From NCBI RefSeq assembly GCF_014196765.1, contig NZ_JACIEE010000007.1:372001-436000 (forward strand): 64,000 bases of DNA. Direction: 5' to 3'. Position 1 is the first letter of the stretch. Each line of letters starts with the position of its first letter. A program made the position numbers and the translations under genes. Origin of the DNA: Mycoplana azooxidifex. Lineage in GTDB: Bacteria; Pseudomonadota; Alphaproteobacteria; Rhizobiales; Rhizobiaceae. The notes under the pieces are model-generated. The model was not told the origin of the DNA, did not search any database, and saw nothing but the letters and a program-made list of their open reading frames with translations. Below are positions 16,901 to 25,241 of the stretch, piece after piece.

Positions 16901-18632
16901 GCGTCAGCGCGGAGACCTGTTCCGGGGTCAGGGCGGCGACATCCTCGGGCGCCAGGCCCGACAATGCGGCGGCACCGATCGCCGCAATCTGGGTGGGCGA
17001 CAGGCTTTCGAGCTGTTCCGGGACGAGCGCTGCAATCTGCTTGGAACTGAGGTAGGCCACCTGTTGCGTCGAAAGCGATCCCACCTGCGCAGGCGTCAGG
17101 GCGGCAATCTGCGTCGGCGTCAGGCCGGCGACCGCCTTGGGGCTCAGTGCGGCCAACTGGTCTGCGGAAAGGGCGGCGATCCTGTCGGCCGGCAGGCCGG
17201 CCACCTGCGCAGCACTCAGGGTGCGGAACTGCGTCGTCGTCATCGCCTCCAGCTGCGTCGTGGTCAGGGCCGCAACCTGGCTGACCTTCAACGCCGCGAC
17301 CTGGGACGGCGTGAGGGCAGAGACCTGGTCCACGGTCAGGGCAGAGACATTGTCGGCAGACAGTCCCGAAAGCGCGACGGGCGTGATCGACGCGATCTTT
17401 TCGGGCGAGAATGCTGCCAGCTGCTCCGGCGTCAAGGCCGCGATCTGCTTGGCGCCGAGCCGCGCCACCTGCGCCTTTGTGAGGGCTTCGGTCTGCTCGG
17501 GGCTCAGGGACGAGACCTGCGCCGGGGTGAGGCCGGCAATGGCATTGCCGCTGAGGGCTGCGATCTGCCCGGCGGAAAACGCCGCGATGCTGCCGATCGG
17601 CAGGGCAGCGAGTTGCGCCGAGGTCATGGCGGATACCTGCCCTGTCGACAAGGCTCCCACCTGTTCGGGCGTCAGCGCGGCCATCTGGCCCGCGCTCATG
17701 GACGCGATCTGGCCCGGTGCCAGCGCGGCAACCTGTTCCAGGCTCAGGGTGGCGATATTCGCAGCGCCCAGGCCGGCGATGGCCTTCGTGCTGATCGCCT
17801 TGATGTCGGCTGCCGAGAAGGTCCCCAGTTGCTCGGCGCTCAACGCGCCGACCTGCTTCGAGCTGAGGCTGACGATCTGCGTCGGCGTCAGCGCCTCCGT
17901 CTGCTCCAGGCTCAGGGCCGCGACCTGGCCGACGGTGAGCCCGGCGACCGCCTTCGTGCTCAACGCCGCGATCTGGTCAGGCTTGAACGCCGCCAGGCTG
18001 TCGCTCGGCAGGGCCGCGACCTGGGTGGCGGTGAACGCGCCGATCTGGGCCGCGCTGAGGACGCCGATGTGGGCTGGAGTCAGGGCCGCGATCTGGTCGG
18101 CCTTCAAGGCGGCGATCTGCGCCGGCGTCATCGCAGCCACCTGTTCAGGGGTCAGCGATGCCAGCGCATCGGCAGACAGCCCGCGCAGCGCCGCAGGCGT
18201 AATGGCGGCGATATCGGCAGCGGAGAAGGTCGCAAGATCCTCCTTGCTGAGCGCTGCAATCTGCGCCGCGCTAAGGCTTGCGACCTGGGAAGAGGTCAGG
18301 GCGTCCGCCTGGGCCGTCGACAGACCAACGATCTGCGTCGTGGTGAGCGCCGCCACCTGCGAGTTCGTCAGGCTTGCAATCTTGTCTGTCGAGATCGCCG
18401 CCAGCTGATCCAGGTTCAATCCGATCACCGCCTTCGGCGAAAGGGCCGACATCTGTGTATCGCTCAGGCTCGCAACGGCCTTGGCAGACAGAGCCGCCAC
18501 CTGCGACGAGGAAAGCGCGCCGGCCTGCGCAGTGGTCAGGGCAGCCGCATCCTCTTCGGTCCAGGACGCAATGGTCGAGGCCGGAAGGGACCGGATCTGG
18601 CTGACGCTCATGGAGGAAACGATCGACGTCAT
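13977..18632 (-). CDS. Giant octad-repeat protein (193 tandem 8-residue repeats), function unknown
   Basis: 1551 residues. After six residues (MTSIVS) the protein parses as 193 consecutive 8-residue units of form x-L-[ST]-x-x-Q-[IV]-x, with no insertion or deletion, plus one final Phe: 6 + 193x8 + 1 = 1551. Sixteen leading octads are divergent; residues 135-1494 form ten superrepeats of 17 octads (136 residues); seven more octads end the protein. Within each superrepeat, position 1 has Phe at residue 2 (TFSxxDIA), position 6 usually carries Lys (ALKPxQIA), position 12 lacks Gln (ALSxKAIA) and position 17 is acidic (ALxAEDLA). There is no Cys, signal peptide or membrane segment. The ST-x-x-E/Q pattern resembles helix N-caps (compare LTPEQV in TAL-effector repeats), suggesting a solenoid. 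Start: GAGGG lies 10 bases upstream. A surface, adhesive or scaffold role is possible, but nothing shows it. Confidence 0.93.
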   Translation of the reverse strand: MTSIVSSMSVSQIRSLPASTIASWTEEDAAALTTAQAGALSSSQVAALSAKAVASLSDTQMSALSPKAVIGLNLDQLAAISTDKIASLTNSQVAALTTTQIVGLSTAQADALTSSQVASLSAAQIAALSKEDLATFSAADIAAITPAALRGLSADALASLTPEQVAAMTPAQIAALKADQIAALTPAHIGVLSAAQIGAFTATQVAALPSDSLAAFKPDQIAALSTKAVAGLTVGQVAALSLEQTEALTPTQIVSLSSKQVGALSAEQLGTFSAADIKAISTKAIAGLGAANIATLSLEQVAALAPGQIASMSAGQMAALTPEQVGALSTGQVSAMTSAQLAALPIGSIAAFSAGQIAALSGNAIAGLTPAQVSSLSPEQTEALTKAQVARLGAKQIAALTPEQLAAFSPEKIASITPVALSGLSADNVSALTVDQVSALTPSQVAALKVSQVAALTTTQLEAMTTTQFRTLSAAQVAGLPADRIAALSADQLAALSPKAVAGLTPTQIAALTPAQVGSLSTQQVAYLSSKQIAALVPEQLESLSPTQIAAIGAAALSGLAPEDVAALTPEQVSALTPGQIAALKTNQIAALSSAQVERLSPAQIGALSAAQVAALPADRVAALSEQQISALTTRAIAGLTAGQVAALSPNQIDALSTAQIGALTSTQLAALSAEALATFSPQEIAAISPKALPGLSPANVALLTADQVSALSAVQIASLKPTQVAALSPSQVAALKPAQVGALTAAQVAALGIEDIQALSPEQISALTTKAIAGLTAAQIAALSPVQAEALTATQVGGLSAAQVAALEAEDLATFSPADIAAINAKAIPSLSAANIALLSAEQVAALTPAQITALKPAQVAAFSPTQVEALTVGQVRALSATQVAALGIDRIQALSAEQIAALNVKAVGGFTAAQIAALSPAQAEALSAAQIGGLTAAQVAALEAEDLATFTPEEIAAIPASAISGLTAENIAALSLDQVASLTPNQIAALKPAQVGALTLAQVQVLSPGQVAALSATQVAALPPENVAALSIDQIAALSAKAIPGLSASQIASLAPSQIDAFSAAQIAALTATQIGALTPEQLATFSPDDIPAIGTGAIPGLSNENLAGLPIEQVKALTVAQIAALKPSQIASLTAAQLAALSTAQIGALSAAQLAALSPDRIAELSTDQIAALNPKAVAGLTAEQVTALTPTQVDALSATQIAALTATQIAALSAEDLATFSAADLAAISPAGIAGLSAGQLGSLSSEQIAGLTAAQIAGLKPEQIAALSPEQVGALTTTQVRALSATQVAALTSAGIAALSTDQIAALDTKAIPGLTPSQIGTLTPSQIDALTTSQIGALTSTQVAALGPDDLATFSPGDIAAITAAAITGLSTENIAALDHEQLTALTPGQISNLTYYQLKALSADQISSLTPGQIGALNALQVAALGTDKIPALSTEQIAALTPKAVAGLTTAQIAALSTAQAEALTPAQVAGLTAEQLAALSSDNLRTFSTEDIASMSTSAISGLSVLNIKSLRREQLEAITTTQVEALSSQQIAAIIAAYEAF
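14151..18230 (-). repeat. Ten tandem 408-bp superrepeats inside the octad-repeat gene
   Basis: Ten head-to-tail units of 408 bases (136 codons, 17 octads), all exactly the same length, beginning at the TFS codons of residues 135, 271, 407, 543, 679, 815, 951, 1087, 1223 and 1359. Each is internally a 24-base periodic array. The units differ at many codons, so they are old rather than recently amplified, yet no copy has lost or gained an octad. Confidence 0.92.
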
Positions 18633-18772
18633 AATTGCAAAGCCCTCAAATCAAAAATTGCGCAATACAACCGGCGGTTCACTCCGCCATGCCCTGCTGT
18701 AGAGACGCTGACTTGCCTGAGGCTGGTTTCCGGGAATGGCATCGTCGACCGGGAAAAGTCCGGGGGAAACGG

Positions 18773-18801
18773 AAAAACCCCGGGATGAGGGCATCCCGGG
18801 G
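18773..18801 (-). terminator. Intrinsic terminator of the RND pump operon
   Basis: On the minus strand: CCCCGGGATG, loop of 4, CATCCCGGGG, followed at once by TTTTT. A perfect 10-bp stem plus a U-tract is a textbook rho-independent terminator, 36 bases past the end of the pump gene. It separates the pump operon from the octad-repeat gene, which must therefore have its own promoter in 18633-18772. Confidence 0.88.
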
Positions 18802-18836
18802 GTCGCAGGTCTTGCAATCGCAGTGGTTGTTTTAGC

Positions 18837-21800
18837 CTACTCCGCCGGCGCGGCCAGAAGGGTCGCCTCGCCGGACTGCTTCAGGGGTCGATCACCGGTC
18901 AGGCGGCGGACGAGCACGTAGAAGACCGGGGTCATGAAGATGCCGAACAAGGTGACGCCGATCATGCCGGAGAAGACGGCGACACCCATGGCGGCGCGCA
19001 TCTCCGCACCCGCCCCGGTCGAGACGACGAGCGGCACGACACCCATGATGAAGGCCGCCGACGTCATCAGGATCGGCCGCAGCCGCAACCGGCTCGCCTC
19101 GATCGCAGCCTTGACCGGGGAGCGGCCCTCGAATTCGAGTTCCCGTGCGAATTCGACGATCAGGATCGCGTTCTTCGCCGATAGCCCGACAAGCACGATC
19201 AGGCCGATCTGGGTGAAGATGTTGTTGTCTCCCCCCGTGAGCCAGACGCCGGTCAGCGCCGCCAGAAGGCCCATCGGCACGATCAGGATGATCGCAAGCG
19301 GCAGGGTGAGGCTTTCATACTGGGCCGCCAGTACGAGATAGACGAGCAGCAACGCCAGCGGGAAGACGATCACGCCCGAGTTACCGGCAAGGATCTGCTG
19401 ATAGGTCAGGTCCGTCCACTCGAAACCGATTCCCGGCGGCAGGGTCTCGTCGGCGATTCGCTCGATCGCCGCCTGCGCCTGGCCGGAGGAGAAGCCCGGC
19501 GCCGGCCCGCCGTTGATGTCGGCGGCGAGGAAGCCGTTGTAGCGCGTGGTGCGCTCCGGCCCCGTGGTCGCCTCGACCTTCAAAAGCGTGGCGAGCGGGA
19601 TCATCTCGCCGGACTGGGAGCGGACCTTCAACTCCCCGATGTCCTCCGCATGGGCGCGGAACTTCGCATCGGCCTGGACGCGCACGCTGTAGGTGCGGCC
19701 GAAGGCATTGAAGTCGTTGACGTAGAGCGAACCGAGGTAGATCTGCAGCGTGTCGAAGACGTCGGTCACCGATACGCCGAGTTGCTCGGCCTTCTCGCGG
19801 TCGAGGTCGGCGTAGAGCTGGGGCACGTTGATCTGGAAGCTCGAGAACAGGCCCGCGAGCTCCGGCGTCTGGTATGCCTTGGCGAGAAAGGCCTTGGTCG
19901 CCTCATCCAGCGTCTGGTAGCCGAGCCCGGCCCTATCCTCGATCTGCAGCTTGAAGCCGCCGGTCGTGCCGAGGCCCTGGACGGGCGGCGGCGGGAACAT
20001 CGCGATGAAGGCGTCCTGGATCGCCCCGAACTTCTGGTTCAGCTGCATGGCGATCGCGTCCGCGGAGAGATCCGGCGTGGTGCGCTCCTCGAACGGCGCG
20101 AGGCCGACGAAGACGATCCCCGCATTCGACCCGTTTGTGAAGCCGTTGATCGAGAGGCCCGGAAACGCGATGGCATGTTCGACGCCCGGCTGGGCGAGGG
20201 TGATCTCGCTCATCCGCTTGATCACGTCTTCGGTCCTGTCGAGGGTGGCGCCATCGGGCAACTGCGCGAAACCGATCAGGTACTGCTTGTCCTGCGCCGG
20301 CACGAAGCCGCCGGGTACGGCCTGGAACAGCTGGTAGGTCGCGCCGAGAAGCACCAGGTAGATCACCATGACGATGCTCTTGCGCGACAGAATCGCTCCC
20401 ACCCCGCGGCCATAGGCGTTGGAACTCGCGCCGAACGCTCGGTTGAAGCCGCGGAAGAACCAGCCAAGCGTGCGATCCATGAGACGCGTGAACCAGTCTT
20501 TCTTCGCGTGATGGTCCTTCAAGAGCAGCGCCGCAAGCGCCGGCGACAGCGTCAGGGAATTGATCGCCGAGATCACCGTCGAGATCGCGATCGTCAGCGC
20601 GAACTGGCGATAGAACTGGCCGGTCAGGCCGGTGATGAAGGCAAGCGGCACGAACACGGCGACGAGCACGAGCGCGATCGCGATGATCGGGCCGGACACT
20701 TCGCGCATGGCGCGGTAGGTCGCCTCCCTCGGTGACAGCCCGTTTTCGATGTTTCGCTCGACGTTTTCCACGACCACGATCGCATCGTCGACGACGATGC
20801 CGATCGCCAGCACCAGCCCGAAGAGGCTAAGCGCATTGATGGAGAAGCCGAAGACGTACATCACGCCGAAGGTGCCGATGATCGAGACGGGCACGGCGAG
20901 CAGCGGAATGATCGACGCGCGCCAGGTCTGCAGGAACAGGATCACGACGAAGACGACGAGCGCGATCGCTTCCAGCAGGGTATGGACGACCTTTTCGATC
21001 GAGGCCCGCACGAACTGGGTGGTGTCGTAGACGATGTCGTAGCGCACGCCCTCGGGCATCGCGACCTGCAGCTCGTTCATCGTCGCCGTCACCTGGTCGG
21101 AGATCTCGATCGCGTTCGAGCCCGGCGCCTGGAACACGGGGATCGCCACGGCGGCCTTGTTGTCGAGCAGCGAACGCAGCGAGTAGTCGGCAGCGCCGAG
21201 TTCGATGCGCGCGACGTCCTGGAGACGGGTGATCGCGCCGTTCTCGCCGCTCTTGACGATGATGCGGCCGAATTCCTCCGGCGACTGCAGGCGGCCTTGC
21301 GCGTTGACGGAGAGCTGGAGGTCCAGCCCGTCGACGCTCGGTGAGGCGCCGATCACGCCCGCGGCGGCCTGGACGTTCTGCTGACGGATGGCCGCCACGA
21401 CGTCGCTTGCCGCAAGCCCGCGTTCCGCGGCCTTCTGCGGGTCGATCCACACCCGCATGGAATAGTCGCCGGAGCCGAAGATCTGCACCTGGCCGACGCC
21501 GTCGATGCGGGCCAGCCGGTCCTTGACGTTGAGCACGGCGTAGTTGCGCAGGTAGGTGATGTCGTAGCGATTGTCGGGCGAGCTGAGATGTATCACCATC
21601 ATCAGGTCCGGCGAACTCTTCACGGTGGTGATGCCCAGCGCGCGCACCTCGGTCGGAAGCCGCGGCTCGGCCTGGCTGACGCGGTTCTGCACGAGTTGCT
21701 GTGCCTTGTCGGGATCGGTGCCGAGGGCGAAAGTCACCGTCAGCGTCATGACGCCGTCGGCGGTCGCCTGGCTCGACATGTAGAGCATGTCCTCGACGCC

Positions 21801-22016
21801 GTTGATCTGTTCCTCCAGCGGCGTCGCCACGGTCTCGGCGATCACCTTGGGGTTGGCGCCGGGATAGGTCGCCCTGACGACGACGGACGGCGGAACGACT
21901 TCCGGATATTCAGAAATCGGCAGGGATCGCATGCCGATCAGGCCGGCGATGACGATCAGCAGCGACAGCACACCGGCAAAGACCGGACGGTCGACGAAGA
22001 ACCGTGAAATATTCAT
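18837..22016 (-). CDS. RND multidrug efflux transporter, inner-membrane pump (HAE1 family, MexF/OqxB-like)
   Basis: 1059 residues from ATG 22016 (MNISRFFVDRPVFAGVLSLL), preceded by GGAGAGGG; the longer frame adds 12 residues unlike the family. Features include the classic first membrane helix, GAxxISxxQ-like porter repeats, GLVLAIGIVVDDAIVVVENV with the paired Asp residues of the proton relay in helix 4, and FSINALSLFG. The periplasmic text QIFGSGDYSMRVWIDPQK and AFPGLSINGFTN places it close to MexF/OqxB pumps. It is proton-driven and exports amphiphilic compounds with the adaptor encoded upstream. No outer-membrane channel gene is in the operon. Confidence 0.95.
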   Translation of the reverse strand: MNISRFFVDRPVFAGVLSLLIVIAGLIGMRSLPISEYPEVVPPSVVVRATYPGANPKVIAETVATPLEEQINGVEDMLYMSSQATADGVMTLTVTFALGTDPDKAQQLVQNRVSQAEPRLPTEVRALGITTVKSSPDLMMVIHLSSPDNRYDITYLRNYAVLNVKDRLARIDGVGQVQIFGSGDYSMRVWIDPQKAAERGLAASDVVAAIRQQNVQAAAGVIGASPSVDGLDLQLSVNAQGRLQSPEEFGRIIVKSGENGAITRLQDVARIELGAADYSLRSLLDNKAAVAIPVFQAPGSNAIEISDQVTATMNELQVAMPEGVRYDIVYDTTQFVRASIEKVVHTLLEAIALVVFVVILFLQTWRASIIPLLAVPVSIIGTFGVMYVFGFSINALSLFGLVLAIGIVVDDAIVVVENVERNIENGLSPREATYRAMREVSGPIIAIALVLVAVFVPLAFITGLTGQFYRQFALTIAISTVISAINSLTLSPALAALLLKDHHAKKDWFTRLMDRTLGWFFRGFNRAFGASSNAYGRGVGAILSRKSIVMVIYLVLLGATYQLFQAVPGGFVPAQDKQYLIGFAQLPDGATLDRTEDVIKRMSEITLAQPGVEHAIAFPGLSINGFTNGSNAGIVFVGLAPFEERTTPDLSADAIAMQLNQKFGAIQDAFIAMFPPPPVQGLGTTGGFKLQIEDRAGLGYQTLDEATKAFLAKAYQTPELAGLFSSFQINVPQLYADLDREKAEQLGVSVTDVFDTLQIYLGSLYVNDFNAFGRTYSVRVQADAKFRAHAEDIGELKVRSQSGEMIPLATLLKVEATTGPERTTRYNGFLAADINGGPAPGFSSGQAQAAIERIADETLPPGIGFEWTDLTYQQILAGNSGVIVFPLALLLVYLVLAAQYESLTLPLAIILIVPMGLLAALTGVWLTGGDNNIFTQIGLIVLVGLSAKNAILIVEFARELEFEGRSPVKAAIEASRLRLRPILMTSAAFIMGVVPLVVSTGAGAEMRAAMGVAVFSGMIGVTLFGIFMTPVFYVLVRRLTGDRPLKQSGEATLLAAPAE

Positions 22017-22136
22017 GGCGATACCCTCTCCAAAGGGCTGGACAAGAGACACGAGGTCCCCGGCTTGCGGCCAGCGGCCGCAGGCATAGTTGAAAGATCG
22101 GAAAAGCCGGCGGGGGCGGCCCGCCGGTCCTGAATG

Positions 22137-23318
22137 CTACTGGGCTGCTGCGACTTCCGTCTGCGGATCGACGACGACGCCGGCGCGCACGCGCTGCAAT
22201 CCGTTGACGATGATCCGATCGCCGGCCGACAGACCCTTCTCGACGATGCGCATGCCCTCCACCGACGCGCCGAGCTGGACCTGGCGGTAGGTGACGGTGT
22301 TGCCGCTATCGACGACGAAGACGAACTTCTTGTCCTGGTCCGTGCCGACGGCACGTTCGCTGACCATCAGCCGTTCCGCCGCCTTCGGTTCGCCCAGGCG
22401 GATGCGGACGAACTGGCCGGGGATGAGACGGTTGCCGGGATTGTCGAAGACGGCGCGGACGCGGATGGTGCCGCTTTGCGCGTCCACCTCATTGTCGATG
22501 AGCTGGAGCTTGCCGACGAGCGGCGTGCCCTCGTCACCGAGCGTGCCGATCTCCACTGGGATCTGATCGATTGCGGCAAGCCCGTTCTCGGTTCCGGGAA
22601 GCTCGGCGAGCGTGCGCGCCACCAGTTCCTCGTTGGCGTTGAAGCTCGCATAGATGGGGCCGGAGGAGACCAGCGTGGTCAGGGCCGGGGAGGTCGGCCC
22701 TGCGGCGACGAGATTACCGGAGGTGATCTCCAGCTTGCCGACACGCCCTGAAATCGGCGCGCGGATCTCGGTGTAGCCGAGATCGAGGCGCGCCGTGGTG
22801 AGGGCTGCCTCGGCTGCCTGCAGGTTTGCCAGCGCCTCGCTGCGAAGGCTCTGGCGCTGGGCGAAGTCGCTGTCGGAAATCGTATTCTTCGCGACCAGCC
22901 TGCGGCCACGCTCGAGTTCCGTATCAGCGAGGTCGAGCTTGGCGCGGGCCGAGGCGAGGAGGCCATCGGCCTGGGCGACCGACGCCTCGAAGGGCGCCGG
23001 ATCGATCTTCACGAGCAGGTCGCCGGCCTTGACGAGCGCGCCTTCCCGGAAATGTGCCGACTGGATCGCACCGGCGACGCGGGAGCGGATCTCCACCCGG
23101 TCGACCGCCTCCAGCCTGCCGGAGAACTCCTGCCAGGTAGTGACGCTGCGCGGTTGAACGGCGACGACGGTGACCGGCACGGCCGGAGCCGGGGCGGCAG
23201 CTTCGGACGTCGCGTGCGCGTCCGGGGTGAAATCGAAATGCAAGGCTGCGCCGGAAACGGACGCAAAAATTCCCAGGCCGGCGCCCCACAGGGCCCAGCG
23301 TCTCTTGTTCGACGACAT
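22137..23318 (-). CDS. RND efflux periplasmic adaptor (membrane fusion protein)
   Basis: 393 residues. An N-terminal membrane anchor or signal is visible (LWGAGLGIFASVSGAALHF). The lipoyl/hairpin architecture follows: VEIRSRVAGAIQSAHFREGALVKAG is the first half-lipoyl motif, a coiled hairpin covers about residues 105-165, and LDLGYTEIRAPISGRVGKLE is the second half. SAQSGTIRVRA-type text (DAQSGTIRVRAVFDNP) is typical of MexE/OqxA adaptors. It bridges the pump to an outer-membrane channel. It lies 120 bases upstream of the pump gene. Confidence 0.93.
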   Translation of the reverse strand: MSSNKRRWALWGAGLGIFASVSGAALHFDFTPDAHATSEAAAPAPAVPVTVVAVQPRSVTTWQEFSGRLEAVDRVEIRSRVAGAIQSAHFREGALVKAGDLLVKIDPAPFEASVAQADGLLASARAKLDLADTELERGRRLVAKNTISDSDFAQRQSLRSEALANLQAAEAALTTARLDLGYTEIRAPISGRVGKLEITSGNLVAAGPTSPALTTLVSSGPIYASFNANEELVARTLAELPGTENGLAAIDQIPVEIGTLGDEGTPLVGKLQLIDNEVDAQSGTIRVRAVFDNPGNRLIPGQFVRIRLGEPKAAERLMVSERAVGTDQDKKFVFVVDSGNTVTYRQVQLGASVEGMRIVEKGLSAGDRIIVNGLQRVRAGVVVDPQTEVAAAQ

Positions 23319-23364
23319 GGCTATCTCCTTGAAGTCCTAGATAGGACCGATCTCTTGTCTCAAA

Positions 23365-24177
23365 TCAGGAGGTCCTGTTTTGCAGTTCCCCGATAAAGTC
23401 TTCAAATTCCCTGCGCAGTTCGTCCGGGGGCGCACAGCCCTCCGTCCGGTCCGCACCGTATATCTGCGGCCAGCCCCTGCAGGCCGGGAGCACGCGACTC
23501 TTCACCGCCACGCCGGCGGCCGACAGGCGTGCGGCGTAATCGGCCGCTTCGTCCCGCAACGGGTCGTCCGCGGACGTCAGGATCAGTGCGGGAGCCACTC
23601 CTGACAAACGCGAACAATGGCCCGGCGCGGCATAGGGGTGACAATACCCCCCGCCGGAACCGAGATAGTGGTTCCAGCCTTCCGTCCACCGCTCCCGCAT
23701 CCCGGCCCCGTCCGCTTCGCGGAAGGAAGCCGTGGCCATCAGCGGGTCGATCAGCGGCGACAGCAGAATCTGGCCGTCGATCTCGCCCGGCATCTGGTCG
23801 CGCGCCTTCAGCGCCACGCCCGCCGCCAGGTTGCCGCCGGCCTCTTCGCCGGCGACGAGCAGCAGCGAACGCTGGCTGCCGAACTGCTTGCGCTTGCCGC
23901 TCAGGCAACGCAGCGCGGAAAAGGCGAACTCGAGCGCCTTCGGAAAGACGTTCTCCGAGGGCTTGGCATAGTCCGCCTCGACGACGACCGCACCGGAATT
24001 GGCAAACGACCTTGCAATCGGGCTTTCGCCATTCCTATCTCTGTCGAGAAAGGCGCCGCCGCTGAAATACAAGACGAGCGGTGGTGCCTTTGCGCGGGTG
24101 GCGCTGTCGTAGATGCGGATCGGCATGTAGCGGTCCGCCGCACCGTCGACTTCCATGTCCCGCCATTCGCTGTTCAT
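23365..24177 (-). CDS. Alpha/beta-hydrolase-fold protein without catalytic Ser/His (probable pseudoenzyme)
   Basis: 270 residues from ATG 24177; starts at 24195 or 24231 are also possible. The overall order matches the HSL/acetyl-esterase family: oxyanion region LVLYFSGGAFL (normally HGGG), nucleophile elbow VAGEEAGGN (normally GDSAGGN), acid region LTSADDPLRDEA (Asp present) and the final block LPACRGW where the family has an HGF motif. Thus Glu112 stands in place of the catalytic Ser, and both the HG oxyanion motif and the catalytic His are gone. It is the third gene behind the RND pump's start region (46 bases upstream of the adaptor gene), so it is probably co-transcribed. It may bind a small ligand or a partner rather than hydrolyse esters. 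Confidence 0.8.
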   Translation of the reverse strand: MNSEWRDMEVDGAADRYMPIRIYDSATRAKAPPLVLYFSGGAFLDRDRNGESPIARSFANSGAVVVEADYAKPSENVFPKALEFAFSALRCLSGKRKQFGSQRSLLLVAGEEAGGNLAAGVALKARDQMPGEIDGQILLSPLIDPLMATASFREADGAGMRERWTEGWNHYLGSGGGYCHPYAAPGHCSRLSGVAPALILTSADDPLRDEAADYAARLSAAGVAVKSRVLPACRGWPQIYGADRTEGCAPPDELRREFEDFIGELQNRTS

Positions 24178-24338
24178 GGCTCTGGCCTTTCGCATACAAC
24201 CTGCTTCCGGAAGGGAAGGGTGCCTGCTCAACTTAAATCCTATATTATTATTCCGACCCCCTTGGATAAGGGCGGAATATGGGCATCACTGTTCCATATT
24301 TCGAATAATAGTGCATTGCAGCGAAAAGGACTTCGGAA

Positions 24339-25241
24339 TTGGACCAGCTTTCGGCGATGCGGGTATTCGTTCGAGTGGTGGAAACAGGCAATTTTTCACG
24401 CGCCGCCACCGCCCTCGACATGCCCAAGACCACCGTCACCAATCTCATCCAGGGTCTGGAGGCGCATCTGCGCACCACGCTTCTGAACCGTACCACGCGG
24501 CGGGTCATGGTGACCACCGACGGTGCGCTCTACTATGAACGGGCCACGCAGATCCTGTCGGAAATCGAAGAACTCGACGGCTCGCTTTCCAATTCGCAGG
24601 CCCAACCGTCCGGCCGCCTGCGCGTCGAGATGGCCGGCGCCTTTGCCGACCTCCTGGTCGTTCCCGCACTGTGCGATTTTCACACGCGCTATCCGCAGAT
24701 CCAAATCGACCTCGGCGTCGGCGACCGCCTGGTGGACTACATCGCCGAGAACGTCGATTGCGCCTTGCGCGCCGGAACACCCAGCGACCAGTCGCTGATC
24801 GCGCGCAAGGTCTCGGAGATGCAGATGATCACCTGCGCGTCCCCCGCCTATGTCGAAAGGAACGGTCTCCCATCGGAACCGGAAGACCTGACGCGGGACC
24901 ACCACTTCGCCGTCGCCTACCTCCAGGCCCAGGCCGGACGGATCCTGCCGATGGGATTCGAGAGGAACGGCGAGACAAAGGAGATCGTGCCCCGCTATGT
25001 CGTGTCCGCCAATGACGCCCGCACCTACATGACCGCCATCCTGTCGGGGTTCGGCGTGGCGCAGGTGCCTCTCTTCATGGCCCGCGACGCGCTTGCCGAC
25101 GGACGGCTGGTGCCGGTCCTGACGGACTGGAACTGCGAACCGCTCCAACTCTATGTCGTCTATCCGCAGACCCGCCATCTGAGCAACAAGGTGCGCGTCT
25201 TCGTCGACTGGCTCGTCAAACTCGTGCGGACCTTGGACTAG
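24339..25241 (+). CDS. LysR-family transcriptional regulator
   Basis: 300 residues. The TTG start at 24339 is supported by AAAAGGA (24324-24330) at good spacing; the next in-frame ATG is 18 bases on. The winged helix-turn-helix is residues 1-60 (FVRVVETGNFSRAATALDMP KTTVTNLI). A substrate-binding-like effector domain covers residues 90-295. It is divergent from the hydrolase-adaptor-pump genes with 161 bases between, so it is the probable regulator of that efflux operon. Its stop codon (25239-25241) directly abuts the stop of the convergent permease gene at 25242, leaving no intergenic base. Confidence 0.92.
   Translation: MDQLSAMRVFVRVVETGNFSRAATALDMPKTTVTNLIQGLEAHLRTTLLNRTTRRVMVTTDGALYYERATQILSEIEELDGSLSNSQAQPSGRLRVEMAGAFADLLVVPALCDFHTRYPQIQIDLGVGDRLVDYIAENVDCALRAGTPSDQSLIARKVSEMQMITCASPAYVERNGLPSEPEDLTRDHHFAVAYLQAQAGRILPMGFERNGETKEIVPRYVVSANDARTYMTAILSGFGVAQVPLFMARDALADGRLVPVLTDWNCEPLQLYVVYPQTRHLSNKVRVFVDWLVKLVRTLD

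Noticed and set aside
14000-18600. 24-base periodic repeats that could suggest a CRISPR array or satellite DNA, and long plus-strand open frames rich in Gln, Arg and Leu across the same region
   Set aside because: The periodicity is the codon reflection of the 8-residue protein repeats on the minus strand. There are no unique spacers, and the plus-strand frames are shadows created by the repeat structure.
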